Assembly: GCF_016907435.1 (NCBI RefSeq)
Contig: NZ_JAFBBZ010000001.1
Span: 1,302,001 to 1,366,000, forward strand
DNA length: 64,000 nt
Direction of reading: 5' to 3'
DNA from: Nocardioides salarius
GTDB taxonomy: Bacteria > Actinomycetota > Actinomycetes > Propionibacteriales > Nocardioidaceae
The first letter of the stretch is position 1. Every line of letters begins with the position of its first letter. The translations under genes were made by a program, and so were the position numbers. This document shows, one piece after another, positions 19,765 through 27,868 of the stretch. The notes beneath the pieces are model-generated. The model did no database searches. It was not told the DNA's origin and saw only the letters and a program-made list of their open reading frames with translations.

Positions 19765-20259
19765 TCAGGCGGAGGGCAGGTCGGGCACCCACTCGACGCG
19801 ACCACGGTCGGTCAGCGCCCAGGTGCCGGGGCGCGGCGCGAGCAGGAGGCCGTCGTCGGCGAGCTCCTTGCGCGCCGTGCGGGCCGCGGTGCGCCAGCGC
19901 AGCTCACCGGTGGGTCCGCTCTCGAGGTCGCCGGGGCGCAGCACGTCGCCCAGGCGCTGCTCGAGGTCGCTCAGCAGGTCGTCGGACTCCGCCTGTCCCC
20001 CGGCCTCCTGCAGCAGCTTGACGATCCAGGGCTTGAAGTCGACCGCGGGGGTACGCCGCCGCGGGCGCGCCGGGGCCGCGGGCGCGCTGGAGCCGAAGGC
20101 CCCACCGGAGCTCGCGGGCGTCGTACGCCGCCGGGTGACGGGCGAGGCCTTCGGCGGCGCCTTCTTGGCGGGCGGGGGCGGCTCCACGGGCTTGGGCATC
20201 CCGTGCACGCAGGTCGAGAGCGGGAGGTCGCACAGGTCGCAGTAGTCGGTGGCGCTCAC
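19765..20259 (-). CDS. Hypothetical protein with N-terminal Cys cluster
   Basis: Family not recognised. From GTG 20259 (VSATDYCDLCDLPLSTC) the protein is 164 residues long. The first 20 residues have a CxxC pair followed by Cys and His, which could bind zinc. A basic Pro/Ala-rich linker (about 22-75) follows, then a compact domain (about 75-164) rich in charged helices ending in TGTWALTDRG. That C-terminal part resembles a winged helix, an inference only. In-frame GTGs at 20262 and 20280 are alternative starts. Confidence 0.6.
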   Translation of the reverse strand: MSATDYCDLCDLPLSTCVHGMPKPVEPPPPAKKAPPKASPVTRRRTTPASSGGAFGSSAPAAPARPRRRTPAVDFKPWIVKLLQEAGGQAESDDLLSDLEQRLGDVLRPGDLESGPTGELRWRTAARTARKELADDGLLLAPRPGTWALTDRGRVEWVPDLPSA

Positions 20260-20349
20260 CACCCGACCGTACCCACGCACCCCTCCCCCTGTGCAGCCCC
20301 CCGCCCCGACCTCCCCTGTGGACGAGACGTGGCGCACGGCGGCCGCGGG

Positions 20350-20375
20350 AGTTTCATCGGGTACCCGACAGAACT
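20350..20375. repeat. Imperfect palindrome, copy 1 of the AGTTTCATCGGG element
   Basis: A 26-bp element that starts AGTTTCATCGGG and ends with a decayed reverse complement (three mismatches across the arms). It lies in the gap between the 19765-20259 gene and the rRNA methyltransferase. The second copy, a perfect palindrome, is 36 bp further on. A partial third arm (CGATGAACCT, 20386-20395) lies between them. Confidence 0.8.
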
Positions 20376-20411
20376 CTCGCCACCACGATGAACCTTCAGT
20401 CAGGCGGCGCC

Positions 20412-20437
20412 AGTTTCATCGGGTGCCCGATGAAACT
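20412..20437. repeat. Perfect palindrome, copy 2 of the AGTTTCATCGGG element
   Basis: Two 12-base arms (AGTTTCATCGGG and its exact reverse complement) separated by TG. It lies 17 bp after the stop of the rRNA methyltransferase, whose gene ends towards it. It could serve as a terminator hairpin or a protein-binding palindrome. Its base composition is less GC-rich than the surroundings. Confidence 0.85.
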
Positions 20438-20453
20438 CCCCCGTCGCCCCTGG

Positions 20454-21626
20454 TCAGGGCCGGCGCAGCCGCACCAGCACCTCGTGGTGGGTGGTCTGGG
20501 GGAACATGTCGAGCAGGCGGGCGGCCTCGACGTCGTACGACGCCAGCGCGGCGAGGTCGCGGGCCAGGCTGGTGGCGTTGCAGCTGGAGTAGAGGACCTC
20601 GCGCACCCCCGACGACTCCAGCCAGCCGGTGAGGGCGGGGCCGATGCCGCGCCGGGGCGGGTTGACCACGACCAGGTCGGGGTGCGCGGCCGGGGGCTGC
20701 TCGAGCGCCCAGGCGGTGGCGTCGGCGGCCACGAAGCGCGCCCGGTCGAGCCCCGCCTCGGCCGCCGACAGCTGCGCCGAGACGACCGCCTCGGGCGCGA
20801 TCTCGACGCCGGTGACCGACCGGCCGGGGCCGGCGAGCGCCAGGGCGAAGCCGCCGACGCCGGAGTAGAGGTCCCACACCGAGGCCGGGGCGGTCTCGGC
20901 GACCCAGGCCCGGGCCTGCTCGTAGAGCGCGGTCGCGACGGTGGTGTTGGTCTGGAAGAACGACTGGGGTCGCAGGTGCAGCCGCAGCCCGTCCCCCACG
21001 TCGTCCCCCACGTCGACTCCCACATCGAGCCGCATCGCGAGGGTCGCCTGCTCGGTGAGCACGATCTCGCGCTCCCCCTCGAGCACCGCCTTGTGCTCGG
21101 GCTGCACGTTGATCGAGGCCACCGCGACCGGCAGCCGCTCGAGCAGCCAGCCGAGGTGCTTGCGCAGGCGCGCCTCGGGCTCGGTGGAGCGCAGCACCCA
21201 GCGCACCATCAGCTCGCCGTCGGGCGAGCGGGTGACCAGCAGGTGCTTGAGCTCGCCGCGACGGCTGCCGACGTCGTACGGCGCCAGCCGGGCGCGCGCC
21301 GCGTGCTCGGCCAGCACCGGCAGGGCGTCGTGGAGCCCCGGCTCGTGCAGCCCGCAGTGGCGCAGGTCGATGCCCCGCCCGCCCGCACCCAGGATGCCCA
21401 GGGTGGGGGCCTCGACGGTGCCGGCGACGACCATCTTGGCCTTGTTGCGGAAGCCCTCCTCGGGCCCGGTCGCCGGGGGCAGCCAGGCCACGGGCGGCCG
21501 GCCGGCCAGCGCGGGGGCGAGCAGCTGCTCGACGTGGCGCTGCTTGTCGGCGACCTGGTCGGCGTAGGCGCGGCCCATCCACGTGCACGAGGCGCACGCG
21601 CCGGCGTCGAAGTAGTCGCACTGCAC
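20454..21626 (-). CDS. rlmC: 23S rRNA (uracil-C5)-methyltransferase, RlmC-type
   Basis: SAM-dependent m5U methyltransferase with an iron-sulfur cluster. From GTG 21626 the start MQCDYFDAGACASC is characteristic of RlmC; Cys3, Cys11, Cys14 and Cys91 (RHCGLHE) should hold the 4Fe-4S cluster. The SAM-binding motif DLYSGVGGF is at 253-261, VNPPRRGI is at 321-328, and the catalytic Cys349 is in YSSCNATSLARDL. It has 390 residues. An unusual Val/Asp/Gly stretch at about 203-213 is encoded by three 12-bp repeats and lengthens the loop before LRPQSFFQTN. The E. coli target U747 is assumed, not shown. Confidence 0.9.
   Translation of the reverse strand: MQCDYFDAGACASCTWMGRAYADQVADKQRHVEQLLAPALAGRPPVAWLPPATGPEEGFRNKAKMVVAGTVEAPTLGILGAGGRGIDLRHCGLHEPGLHDALPVLAEHAARARLAPYDVGSRRGELKHLLVTRSPDGELMVRWVLRSTEPEARLRKHLGWLLERLPVAVASINVQPEHKAVLEGEREIVLTEQATLAMRLDVGVDVGDDVGDGLRLHLRPQSFFQTNTTVATALYEQARAWVAETAPASVWDLYSGVGGFALALAGPGRSVTGVEIAPEAVVSAQLSAAEAGLDRARFVAADATAWALEQPPAAHPDLVVVNPPRRGIGPALTGWLESSGVREVLYSSCNATSLARDLAALASYDVEAARLLDMFPQTTHHEVLVRLRRP
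20995..21030 (-). repeat. Three 12-bp repeats inside the rRNA methyltransferase gene
   Basis: Three tandem units of the form CCCACGTCGTCC with small changes, in phase with the codons, so each unit adds four residues (Val-Asp-Val-Gly type). They lie between the TRAM-like/middle region and the conserved catalytic domain. It shows that these minisatellites can expand inside a conserved enzyme. Confidence 0.75.
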
Positions 21627-21654
21627 GGGGCGCGAGCCTACGCGGCCGGACCCG

Positions 21655-22626
21655 TCAGCCGGGGCGGTGCGCGTCGTCGTAAGCCGCCCGCAGCGCCGCG
21701 GGGACACGGCCCTTGGCCGCCACCTCGATGCCCTGCGCCGCGGCCCAGGCCCGCACCTGGGCGGCCGTGGCCTCGGCGGGCGGCACCGGCGAGCCGGGCG
21801 CCAGGGCGCCGATGAACGCCTCGGCGCCCTCGTCGGCGTCGGCGTGGGTCAGTGCCGCGGCCAGGAACCGGTAGACCCACTCCTGGGCGAGCTTGCGCGA
21901 CTCGCAGAAGACGATCGGCACCGAGGGCCAGCGCACCTGGCACTCGGCGATGCCGTCGGCCAGCACGGCCGGGCGCACGTGCTGCTGGCGGAAGACCTCC
22001 GACCAGCGGTCCTCGACGACGACCGCTGCGCGCGGCAGCCGGGCCAGGTCGGCGAGCTGGTAGCGCAGCCGGCCGCTGGTCAGCGACGAGGCGAGGTCGC
22101 CGACGCTCTTGCGCTCGACCACCGCGTGGGGCAGCCCGTCGCGCAGCACCCCGTAGTCGCCGGCCGGCAGGGCGGCCCGCGTGGTGGTGACCTGCTGGTC
22201 GGTGAAGCGGTAGGGGTAGCGCTCGTGGGAGTCGACGACCACCTCGAGGTCGACCAGCCCGGCGGCGCGGGCGCTGGGCACCGCCACCGACGGCCGGGCC
22301 TGCTTGGCGGTGCGGGCGCTCTGCCAGAAGATCACCTGGCGCCCGCGCACCTGGGTCAGCACCAGCTGGGAGCGGTTCTCGCGGCCCCGGTCGAGCACCA
22401 GGTCGATGGCCGCGCCGCGGCGTACGCAGCTGCGCACCGGCACCCGCTCGACCAGCTCGGGCTCGGCCGGCCACTCCTCGGCGCGGTGGCAGTAGACCTT
22501 GGCGGTGCGGGGCCAGGTGTCCTTGGCCTTGAGCAGGATGCCGTCGTCACCGAGCGGGACGCGCAGCAGGTAGGGCAGCGACGAGCCCGGGTCGGGGTTG
22601 CGGGCGATGAGGAAGTCCTCCGGCAC
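21655..22626 (-). CDS. ERCC4-domain nuclease with C-terminal Lsr2-like DNA-binding module
   Basis: 323 residues. The middle (about 127-245) carries the XPF/ERCC4 nuclease pattern: Asp132 and Glu135-Arg136 in VVDSHERYP, Gly-Asp-Tyr at 156-158, and Glu171-Arg172-Lys173 in VVERKSVGD. This is the D..ER..GDY..ERK arrangement of a metal-dependent endonuclease. The last 35 residues (about 286-321: VRAWAAAQGIEVAAKGRVPA) closely resemble the C-terminal domain of Lsr2, which binds AT-rich minor groove. The N-terminal 125 residues are unassigned. It lies 28 bp upstream of rlmC on the same strand. Probably a DNA repair or structure-specific nuclease; the partner and substrate are unknown. Confidence 0.85.
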   Translation of the reverse strand: MPEDFLIARNPDPGSSLPYLLRVPLGDDGILLKAKDTWPRTAKVYCHRAEEWPAEPELVERVPVRSCVRRGAAIDLVLDRGRENRSQLVLTQVRGRQVIFWQSARTAKQARPSVAVPSARAAGLVDLEVVVDSHERYPYRFTDQQVTTTRAALPAGDYGVLRDGLPHAVVERKSVGDLASSLTSGRLRYQLADLARLPRAAVVVEDRWSEVFRQQHVRPAVLADGIAECQVRWPSVPIVFCESRKLAQEWVYRFLAAALTHADADEGAEAFIGALAPGSPVPPAEATAAQVRAWAAAQGIEVAAKGRVPAALRAAYDDAHRPG

Positions 22627-22726
22627 CCCGCCAGTGTGGCAGCCCGAACGGGTGAACCTGCGGCTCGACGCGACCGCGTAGCGTCGCCTCGCCGTCCGAC
22701 CAACGGACGACTAGGAGGGACACACC

Positions 22727-22996
22727 ATGTTCAACATCATCGGACTGCTCGTCGTGGGCCTGATCATCGGCGCGCTCGCCCGGCTCATCAAGCCCGGCAA
22801 GCAGGCGCTCGGCCTGCTCGGCACGCTCGCCCTGGGCGTCGTGGGCGCCCTCATCGGAGGCATCGTGGCCAGCGCGCTCGGCACCGGCGACATCTTCGAG
22901 CTCAACGTGCTCGGCTTCGTCGTGGCGGTGGTCGCCGGCGTGCTGCTCATCGGCGTCGCCGAGGGCATGTCGTCGAAGGGGAAGACCCGCGTCTGA
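22727..22996 (+). CDS. GlsB/YeaQ/YmgE family stress response membrane protein
   Basis: 89-residue, very hydrophobic protein (transglycosylase-associated family) with three predicted helices (about 3-22, 27-50, 60-82). The small GLLGTLALGVVGALIGG region and the ARLIKPG turn are typical. A strong ribosome binding site (AGGAGGG) precedes ATG 22727. Members are induced by envelope or general stress; the molecular role is not known. It is followed by a clear hairpin terminator, so it is a single-gene unit. Confidence 0.9.
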   Translation: MFNIIGLLVVGLIIGALARLIKPGKQALGLLGTLALGVVGALIGGIVASALGTGDIFELNVLGFVVAVVAGVLLIGVAEGMSSKGKTRV

Positions 22997-23017
22997 CACA
23001 CCCGGTCAGCACGCGGC

Positions 23018-23056
23018 ACGAGCGTCGGCGAGGAGGCACCCCTCGCCGGCGCTCGT
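23018..23056 (+). terminator. Hairpin after the GlsB-family gene
   Basis: A 16-bp stem (23018-23033 with 23041-23056) with a single G-T wobble and a 7-base loop, 21 bp after the stop codon. The following T content is weak. It also lies just beyond the end of the convergent secreted-protein gene and may serve both. Confidence 0.8.
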
Positions 23057-23103
23057 CGTCGTTGTGGGGTGAGCCGGGCCTGCTCGCTGCGGGCGGTGGG
23101 GCC

Positions 23104-24453
23104 TCAGGTCGGGTCGACCGGCGGGGTCGTGGCGCTCGGGCTGGTGCTCGGGCTGGTGTTCGGCTCGGCGCTCCTGGTCGGCTCGGCGCTCTTCGTCGGC
23201 TCGGCGCTCTTCGTCGGGCTGGGGCTCGTGCTCGGCTGCGCGCTCTTCGTCGGGCTGGCGCTCTTGGTCGGCTCGGCGCTCTTGGTCGGGCTGGGGCTCG
23301 GCGTCGGGTCGGCGCCGCCGCTCGGGCTCGGGCTCGGGCTCGCGCTGGGGCTCCCCGAGGCCCCTGACGCCGCCTCGATCGTGACCGCCGCCGAGACGCT
23401 GCCCTCGGCCATCGGCCGGTCGACGAAGCGCCAGCGGTAGCTCGTGGCCCGCTCGGGCTGCACGCGCGCCACGGCGGCACCGTCGACGACGTCGACGACC
23501 CGCTCGAGCTTCCAGCCGGTGGCGCCGACCGCACGCGACTCCAGGCGCATCGTCACCCCGCTCAGCGGGGCGCCGGTGCCGTCGGCGAGCGTGCCGCGCA
23601 GCTCGACGGGCTGCCCGGCCTCGGCGCGCCGCACCGGCGGGGCCGGCATGCCCACGCTGGTCTCCAGGCCCTCGATGTCGTACGTCGTCGCGGTGCCGGC
23701 GGTGTGCAGGCGCAGCGCGTCGATCGCGAACTCGTTGCCGTCGCAGCCCAGCCCGGTCATCACGAAGCCGGCGCCGTCGCCGCGGTGGCGCACCACCATG
23801 TCGGCCAGCGTGCCGTCGGGCACGGTCTCCTCAACAGTCGCCTCGGCAGCGTCGTCGGCTCCCTCGTCGCCCTCCTGGTCGACCACGGGGGCCTGGGCGT
23901 ACATGTCCCACTTGCTCCAGCTGTAGGTCAGGTCGGTGGCCTCGATGCGGGTCCACCGCCCGGCCGGCACGACCACCTCGGCACGCCCGAACCAGACGCG
24001 GCCGGTGCGCCGGTCGGCGGGCTCCTGGTAGCCGGCCCACACCACGCCCGTGGTGCCCTGCTCGGCGTACGCCGTGAGCCCGGCGCTCTGGGTCAGCGCC
24101 ACCGACGAGACGTAGCTCAGCGGGCCCAGCGCGTTGCCGCCGACGAGGTCGTAGCGCAGCACCCGCTCGCCGGCGGGGGCGCTGCCCGGGCCGGTGCCGA
24201 TCATCGCCTGGGGCGACTCCGCGACCCGCTCGTAGACGTCGTCGCAGCCCACCAGGCCCAGGCGCATGGCCCGGCCCTCGGGGAAGGCGAGCCCGCGCAC
24301 GACGACGGTGCTCTGCTGGGTGGGGGCGGTGCGCGTGGTGGGCACGGCGGCGCTGGCCGCGCCCCCGCTCGTCCCGCCGGCGGCACCGCTCGCGAGCACG
24401 ACGCAGGCAGCGGCGCCGATCGCCGCGATGCGCTGGTGGATGCCGGCCCGCAC
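23104..24453 (-). CDS. Secreted protein with Ser/Pro/Lys-rich repeat tail
   Basis: 449 residues. A Sec-type signal peptide covers about 1-36. Residues about 45-265 form a domain with paired cysteines (GLVGCDDVYE; TGLGCDGNEF) and Trp-rich strands (WSKWDMY), and about 275-365 an Ig-like or bacterial-repeat domain (LRGTLADGTGAPLSGVTM). The last 80 residues are low-complexity Ser/Pro/Thr with Lys and Glu (units like PTKSAEPTKSA), encoded by short tandem repeats (about 23110-23345). The tail may thread the cell wall. No known family is recognised. Confidence 0.65.
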   Translation of the reverse strand: MRAGIHQRIAAIGAAACVVLASGAAGGTSGGAASAAVPTTRTAPTQQSTVVVRGLAFPEGRAMRLGLVGCDDVYERVAESPQAMIGTGPGSAPAGERVLRYDLVGGNALGPLSYVSSVALTQSAGLTAYAEQGTTGVVWAGYQEPADRRTGRVWFGRAEVVVPAGRWTRIEATDLTYSWSKWDMYAQAPVVDQEGDEGADDAAEATVEETVPDGTLADMVVRHRGDGAGFVMTGLGCDGNEFAIDALRLHTAGTATTYDIEGLETSVGMPAPPVRRAEAGQPVELRGTLADGTGAPLSGVTMRLESRAVGATGWKLERVVDVVDGAAVARVQPERATSYRWRFVDRPMAEGSVSAAVTIEAASGASGSPSASPSPSPSGGADPTPSPSPTKSAEPTKSASPTKSAQPSTSPSPTKSAEPTKSAEPTRSAEPNTSPSTSPSATTPPVDPT

Positions 24454-24648
24454 GTGGTGTCTCCGCTCGTCCGGCGGGCCCCGGTGCCCGCAGGATGAAC
24501 TGTAGGCGGCGGGGGCTCACCCCACCACGGGGTCGGCGAAGTTCACCCGAACGAAGGACACCGTTTCGTCCGCTCGGGCGCCGATGAGTCCCGCGCCCGG
24601 GGCCGGTCGGAGCAGGTACCCCGTGATCGATCGACTCCTGGAGGACCC

Positions 24649-25059
24649 GTGGCCGTGCTGCTGAACCCCTACCTGACCCTCGACGGCACCGCCCGGGAGG
24701 CGATGACGCTCTACCGGTCCGTCCTCGGCGGCGAGCTGAGCGTGATGACCTTCGGCGACATGGGCGCCGAGGGCGAGCTGGCCGCGAAGGTGATGCACGC
24801 CCACCTCACCACGCCCGACGGGCTGACCCTGATGGCCTCCGACATCCCGCCGGGCGAGGTGGTCGAGCCCGGCACGACGGTGCGCCTGAGCCTCTCCGGC
24901 GACGAGGAGGACCGGCTGCGCGGCTGGTTCGAGGCCCTCTCGCAGGGCGGCGAGGTGCACGTGCCGCTCGAGAAGCAGTCGTGGGGCGACCTGTTCGGCC
25001 AGTGCGCCGACCGGTTCGGGATCCTCTGGCTGGTCAACATCGGGCCGGCCGAGCAGTAG
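24649..25059 (+). CDS. VOC family protein (PhnB/glyoxalase-like)
   Basis: 136 residues with the PhnB-type vicinal oxygen chelate fold: LNPYLTLDGTAREAMTLYRS at the start, HAHLTTPDGLTLMASD in the middle, and WGDLFGQCADRFGILWLVN near the end. A GGAGGACC ribosome binding site supports GTG 24649. Such proteins bind small molecules or metals, and many have no proven reaction. The relatives are often described as 3-demethylubiquinone-9 methyltransferase-like, which should not be taken as a function here. Confidence 0.85.
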   Translation: MAVLLNPYLTLDGTAREAMTLYRSVLGGELSVMTFGDMGAEGELAAKVMHAHLTTPDGLTLMASDIPPGEVVEPGTTVRLSLSGDEEDRLRGWFEALSQGGEVHVPLEKQSWGDLFGQCADRFGILWLVNIGPAEQ

Positions 25060-25086
25060 GCCGGCGGAGCGGCCGGCAGGCGGTCC

Positions 25087-26181
25087 TCAGCCACCGGCGG
25101 CGCGGTAGGACCCGATCCAGCGCCGATCGATGCGGCGCTTGAGCAGCAGCGCACCGCGCCCGCCCCACCACCAGCGCCCGCGGGTGGCCAGGCCGCGACC
25201 GGCGCCCAGGTCGAGCGCCGAGAGGAGGTGCTCGCGCGGGCGGTAGACGTGGCCGCTGGTGTCCTCGCCGCGTCCGCGGGCCTCGAGGGCCGCGAGCAGC
25301 ACCGGCGCCTGCCGCACCCCGTGCACCCCGATCCGCGGCAGCGGGCGGGGGGTGAAGCGGGCACAGTCGCCGACGGCGTACACGTCGTCGTGCTCGACGT
25401 GCTGCAGGGTGGCTCGCACCGGCACCCCGCGCTCGTCGCCGAGGCCGAGGTCGGCCACCAGCGGCGGCGCCGCCAGGCCGCCGGCGAGCACGGCGAGGTC
25501 GTGCTCGAGCACCCGCCCGTCGGCGAGCGTCACGCTCGTGGGGTCGAGCCGCTCGACCCGGGCTGCCAGCACCACCTCGACCCCGCGCCGGGCGAGCACC
25601 CGCTCGACGTGGCGGCGGGCACCGGCGGGCAGCGACGGGCCGACCACGTCGCCACCGTCGACCAGCCGCACGGCGCCGACCCCGGCACGCACCGAGAGCT
25701 GGGCGGCGAGCTCGAGCCCCGACGGGCCGGCGCCCACCACGGTGACGACCGCGGACCCCTCGTCGGGCAGCCGGTCGGCGAGGGTCTGAAGGCCGGCGAG
25801 CGGCTTGACCCCGACCACGCCGGCCCCGACCGGCACCCCGAGGTCGGAGGTCACCGAGCCGATCCCGAGCGAGACCACGTCGTAGCCCAGCCGCTGCCCG
25901 GTCGCGGTCGTCGCGACCCGGCCCCGCGGGTCGAGGCCCGCCAGCGTGTCCTCGTGGTGTCGTACGCCGCGGCGCGCGGCCAGGCCGGCCACGTCGAGCC
26001 GGCCGGCCTCCAGGGGCAGCGCGCCGGTGGCGACCGCGGAGCCGACGCCGCTGTAGTCGAACCAGCGCGGCGCGAGCAGCTCGACCCTCCAGCCGGCGGC
26101 GCGCAGCCGGTCGGCGTGGCGCAGCAGGTGCAGGTGGGTGTGGCCGGCTCCGACGAGCAGCAGCGTCTGGGGGTCCGGCAC
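25087..26181 (-). CDS. FAD-dependent pyridine nucleotide-disulfide oxidoreductase (NDH-2-like)
   Basis: 364 residues with two dinucleotide folds: FAD at the N-terminus (LLLVGAGHTHLHLLR) and NAD(P)H in the middle (VVTVVGAGPSGLELAAQ), plus the C-terminal FAD contact VYAVGDCARF. The GAGHTHLHLLR opening is the mark of the group that in some bacteria is fused to selenide-water dikinase (TIGR03169). No SelD part is present here. It may act as a type II NADH dehydrogenase-like quinone reductase; the electron acceptor is not evident. Confidence 0.82.
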   Translation of the reverse strand: MPDPQTLLLVGAGHTHLHLLRHADRLRAAGWRVELLAPRWFDYSGVGSAVATGALPLEAGRLDVAGLAARRGVRHHEDTLAGLDPRGRVATTATGQRLGYDVVSLGIGSVTSDLGVPVGAGVVGVKPLAGLQTLADRLPDEGSAVVTVVGAGPSGLELAAQLSVRAGVGAVRLVDGGDVVGPSLPAGARRHVERVLARRGVEVVLAARVERLDPTSVTLADGRVLEHDLAVLAGGLAAPPLVADLGLGDERGVPVRATLQHVEHDDVYAVGDCARFTPRPLPRIGVHGVRQAPVLLAALEARGRGEDTSGHVYRPREHLLSALDLGAGRGLATRGRWWWGGRGALLLKRRIDRRWIGSYRAAGG

Positions 26182-26237
26182 CCGCGCAGCGTAGCCAGGG
26201 GTGCCCCAGGAGGGCCCCGGTGTGCTTCGCTGGGTCG

Positions 26238-27278
26238 ATGAGCAGGGAGCCCGGTCCGGTCGAGCGCGTCGACCACCTCGCGATCCGCGCCGAGGACGCC
26301 GTGCAGCGGCTGGTGGGCGGGGGCCTGCGCCGCGCCGGCTGGGTGCCGCGGGTGGTGGCCCACGTGGGCTACGGCCTGGAGAGCGCGTGGGTGCGGGTGC
26401 TGGGGCGGGTGGTGCTGGTGCCCGAGGACAGCCTGGCCGCGCGGCACCCCGAGGACGCCCGCGGCTGGCGGCGCTTCGTGACCCAGTCGGCGGCCGGCGT
26501 GCCGGTCACGATCGAGGTCGGCGGGGTCCGCACCCGGGTGGAGTCCGACCGCGAGGGCTACCTCGACGTGCGGCTGCCTGCCGACCTGCCGCCCGGCTGG
26601 GCCACGGCGCGGCTCGCGGTCGAGGGCCACGACGGCCCCGAGACGACCGCCCAGCTGCGGGTGGTGGCCGCCGACGCCCGCCACGGCCTGGTCAGCGACA
26701 TCGACGACACCGTGATGATCACGATGCTGCCGCGCCCGCTGGTCGCCTTCCGCAACGCCTTCGTCACCCGCGAGGTCGACCGCCTGCCGGTGCCGGGGAT
26801 GGCGGGGCTCTACCGCGACCTGCTGGCCCACCGGCCCGACACCTTCGTGGTCTACCTCTCGACCGGCGCCTGGAACGTCGCGGGGGCGATCGGGCGCTTC
26901 CTGGCCCGCCACGACTACCCGCCCGGCCCGGCGCTGCTGACCGACTGGGGCCCCACCCCCCGCGGGTGGTTCCGCTCGGGGCAGCGGCACAAGACCACCG
27001 GGCTGCGCCGGCTCGTGGAGGACTTCCCGCAGCTGCGCTGGGTCCTCGTCGGCGACGACGGACAGCACGACCCGGAGATCTACGCCGAGGCCGCCGCCGA
27101 GCACCCCGACCGGGTCGAGGCGGTGCTGATCCGCCGGCTCAGCCTGGGTGAGCAGGTCGCCCGCTACGGCCACCTCGACACCAGGGCGCAGGAGGCCGGG
27201 CCAGGCGCCGCGACCGGGTACGGCGACGACGGTGACGAGCTGCGCGTCGAGGCGCAGCGGCTGGGGCTGCTGGGCTGA
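26238..27278 (+). CDS. App1-family phosphatase domain protein (DUF2183)
   Basis: 346 residues from ATG 26238. The N-terminal half (about 40-150) has a beta-rich accessory domain. The C-terminal half has the App1/DUF2183 catalytic region: SDIDDTVMIT carries the HAD-type Asp nucleophile, STGAWN the second motif, and LVGDDGQHDPEIY the metal-binding acidic residues. Yeast App1 is a phosphatidate phosphatase; the bacterial substrate is unknown. A 10-bp minisatellite follows the stop codon. Confidence 0.85.
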   Translation: MSREPGPVERVDHLAIRAEDAVQRLVGGGLRRAGWVPRVVAHVGYGLESAWVRVLGRVVLVPEDSLAARHPEDARGWRRFVTQSAAGVPVTIEVGGVRTRVESDREGYLDVRLPADLPPGWATARLAVEGHDGPETTAQLRVVAADARHGLVSDIDDTVMITMLPRPLVAFRNAFVTREVDRLPVPGMAGLYRDLLAHRPDTFVVYLSTGAWNVAGAIGRFLARHDYPPGPALLTDWGPTPRGWFRSGQRHKTTGLRRLVEDFPQLRWVLVGDDGQHDPEIYAEAAAEHPDRVEAVLIRRLSLGEQVARYGHLDTRAQEAGPGAATGYGDDGDELRVEAQRLGLLG

Positions 27279-27290
27279 GCCCCGACGGGC

Positions 27291-27377
27291 GCGGCCAGCC
27301 CCGGCCAGCCCCGGCCAGCCCCGACCAGCCCCGGCCAGCCCCGGCCAGCACGGGCCAGCCCCGGCCAGCACGGGCCG
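27291..27377. repeat. 10-bp minisatellite (about 8.5 units)
   Basis: Tandem units of CCGGCCAGCC with single changes, between the App1-type gene and the first STAS gene. The unit contains palindromic CCGG and GGCC, so the transcript can fold in many registers. It starts 13 bp after the App1 stop and may act as a terminator zone. Confidence 0.9.
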
Positions 27378-27508
27378 ACGGTCTAGTCCGAACGGGCCAT
27401 CTTGGGACTGTTCCGGCCCGAGGGCGGGACCTTCTGGCCGCACGCGCGTTGAGTGGTCGCAGCGCCGGGGACCCGGCGCCGTACGCAGCCGTCCGGGGAG
27501 GGAACGCT

Positions 27509-27868
27509 GTGCACACCGACCTCACGGTCCGGGCCGCCTCGGTGGCGCCGGGCCACGTCCGCCTGCAGGTGCGCGGCGAGCTCGACCTGGGCTCCGCCCC
27601 GCTCCTGCACGGGGCGCTCGCCCGAGCGCTCCCGGCGGCCACCGAGCGCCTCGACCTCGACCTCGACGGCGTGGCCTTCCTCGACGCCGGCGGTCTCGGG
27701 GCGCTGGTGTGGTGCCGCCAGCGGGCCCTGGCGGCCGGAGCGGCGTGCCAGGTGGTGGCGCTGAGCCCGGCGGTCGAGCGGATCCTGCTCCTGACCGGCA
27801 CCCACGACACCCTGACCTGCCCCGCCCCGGCCGGTCGCGCACTGGCCGAGGCCGTCCAGCCCGCCTGA
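27509..27868 (+). CDS. STAS domain protein (anti-sigma factor antagonist-like)
   Basis: 119 residues, a single STAS domain as in SpoIIAA/RsbV. GTG 27509 has a GGGAGGG site upstream. The switch region reads FLDAGGLGAL: the two residues after the Asp, where SpoIIAA has Ser-Ser, are Ala-Gly. The serine that partner kinases phosphorylate is missing. It is closely similar to the STAS protein at 33108 (both have the WCRQ and LTGTHD motifs). No anti-sigma kinase or sigma gene is adjacent. Confidence 0.85.
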   Translation: MHTDLTVRAASVAPGHVRLQVRGELDLGSAPLLHGALARALPAATERLDLDLDGVAFLDAGGLGALVWCRQRALAAGAACQVVALSPAVERILLLTGTHDTLTCPAPAGRALAEAVQPA

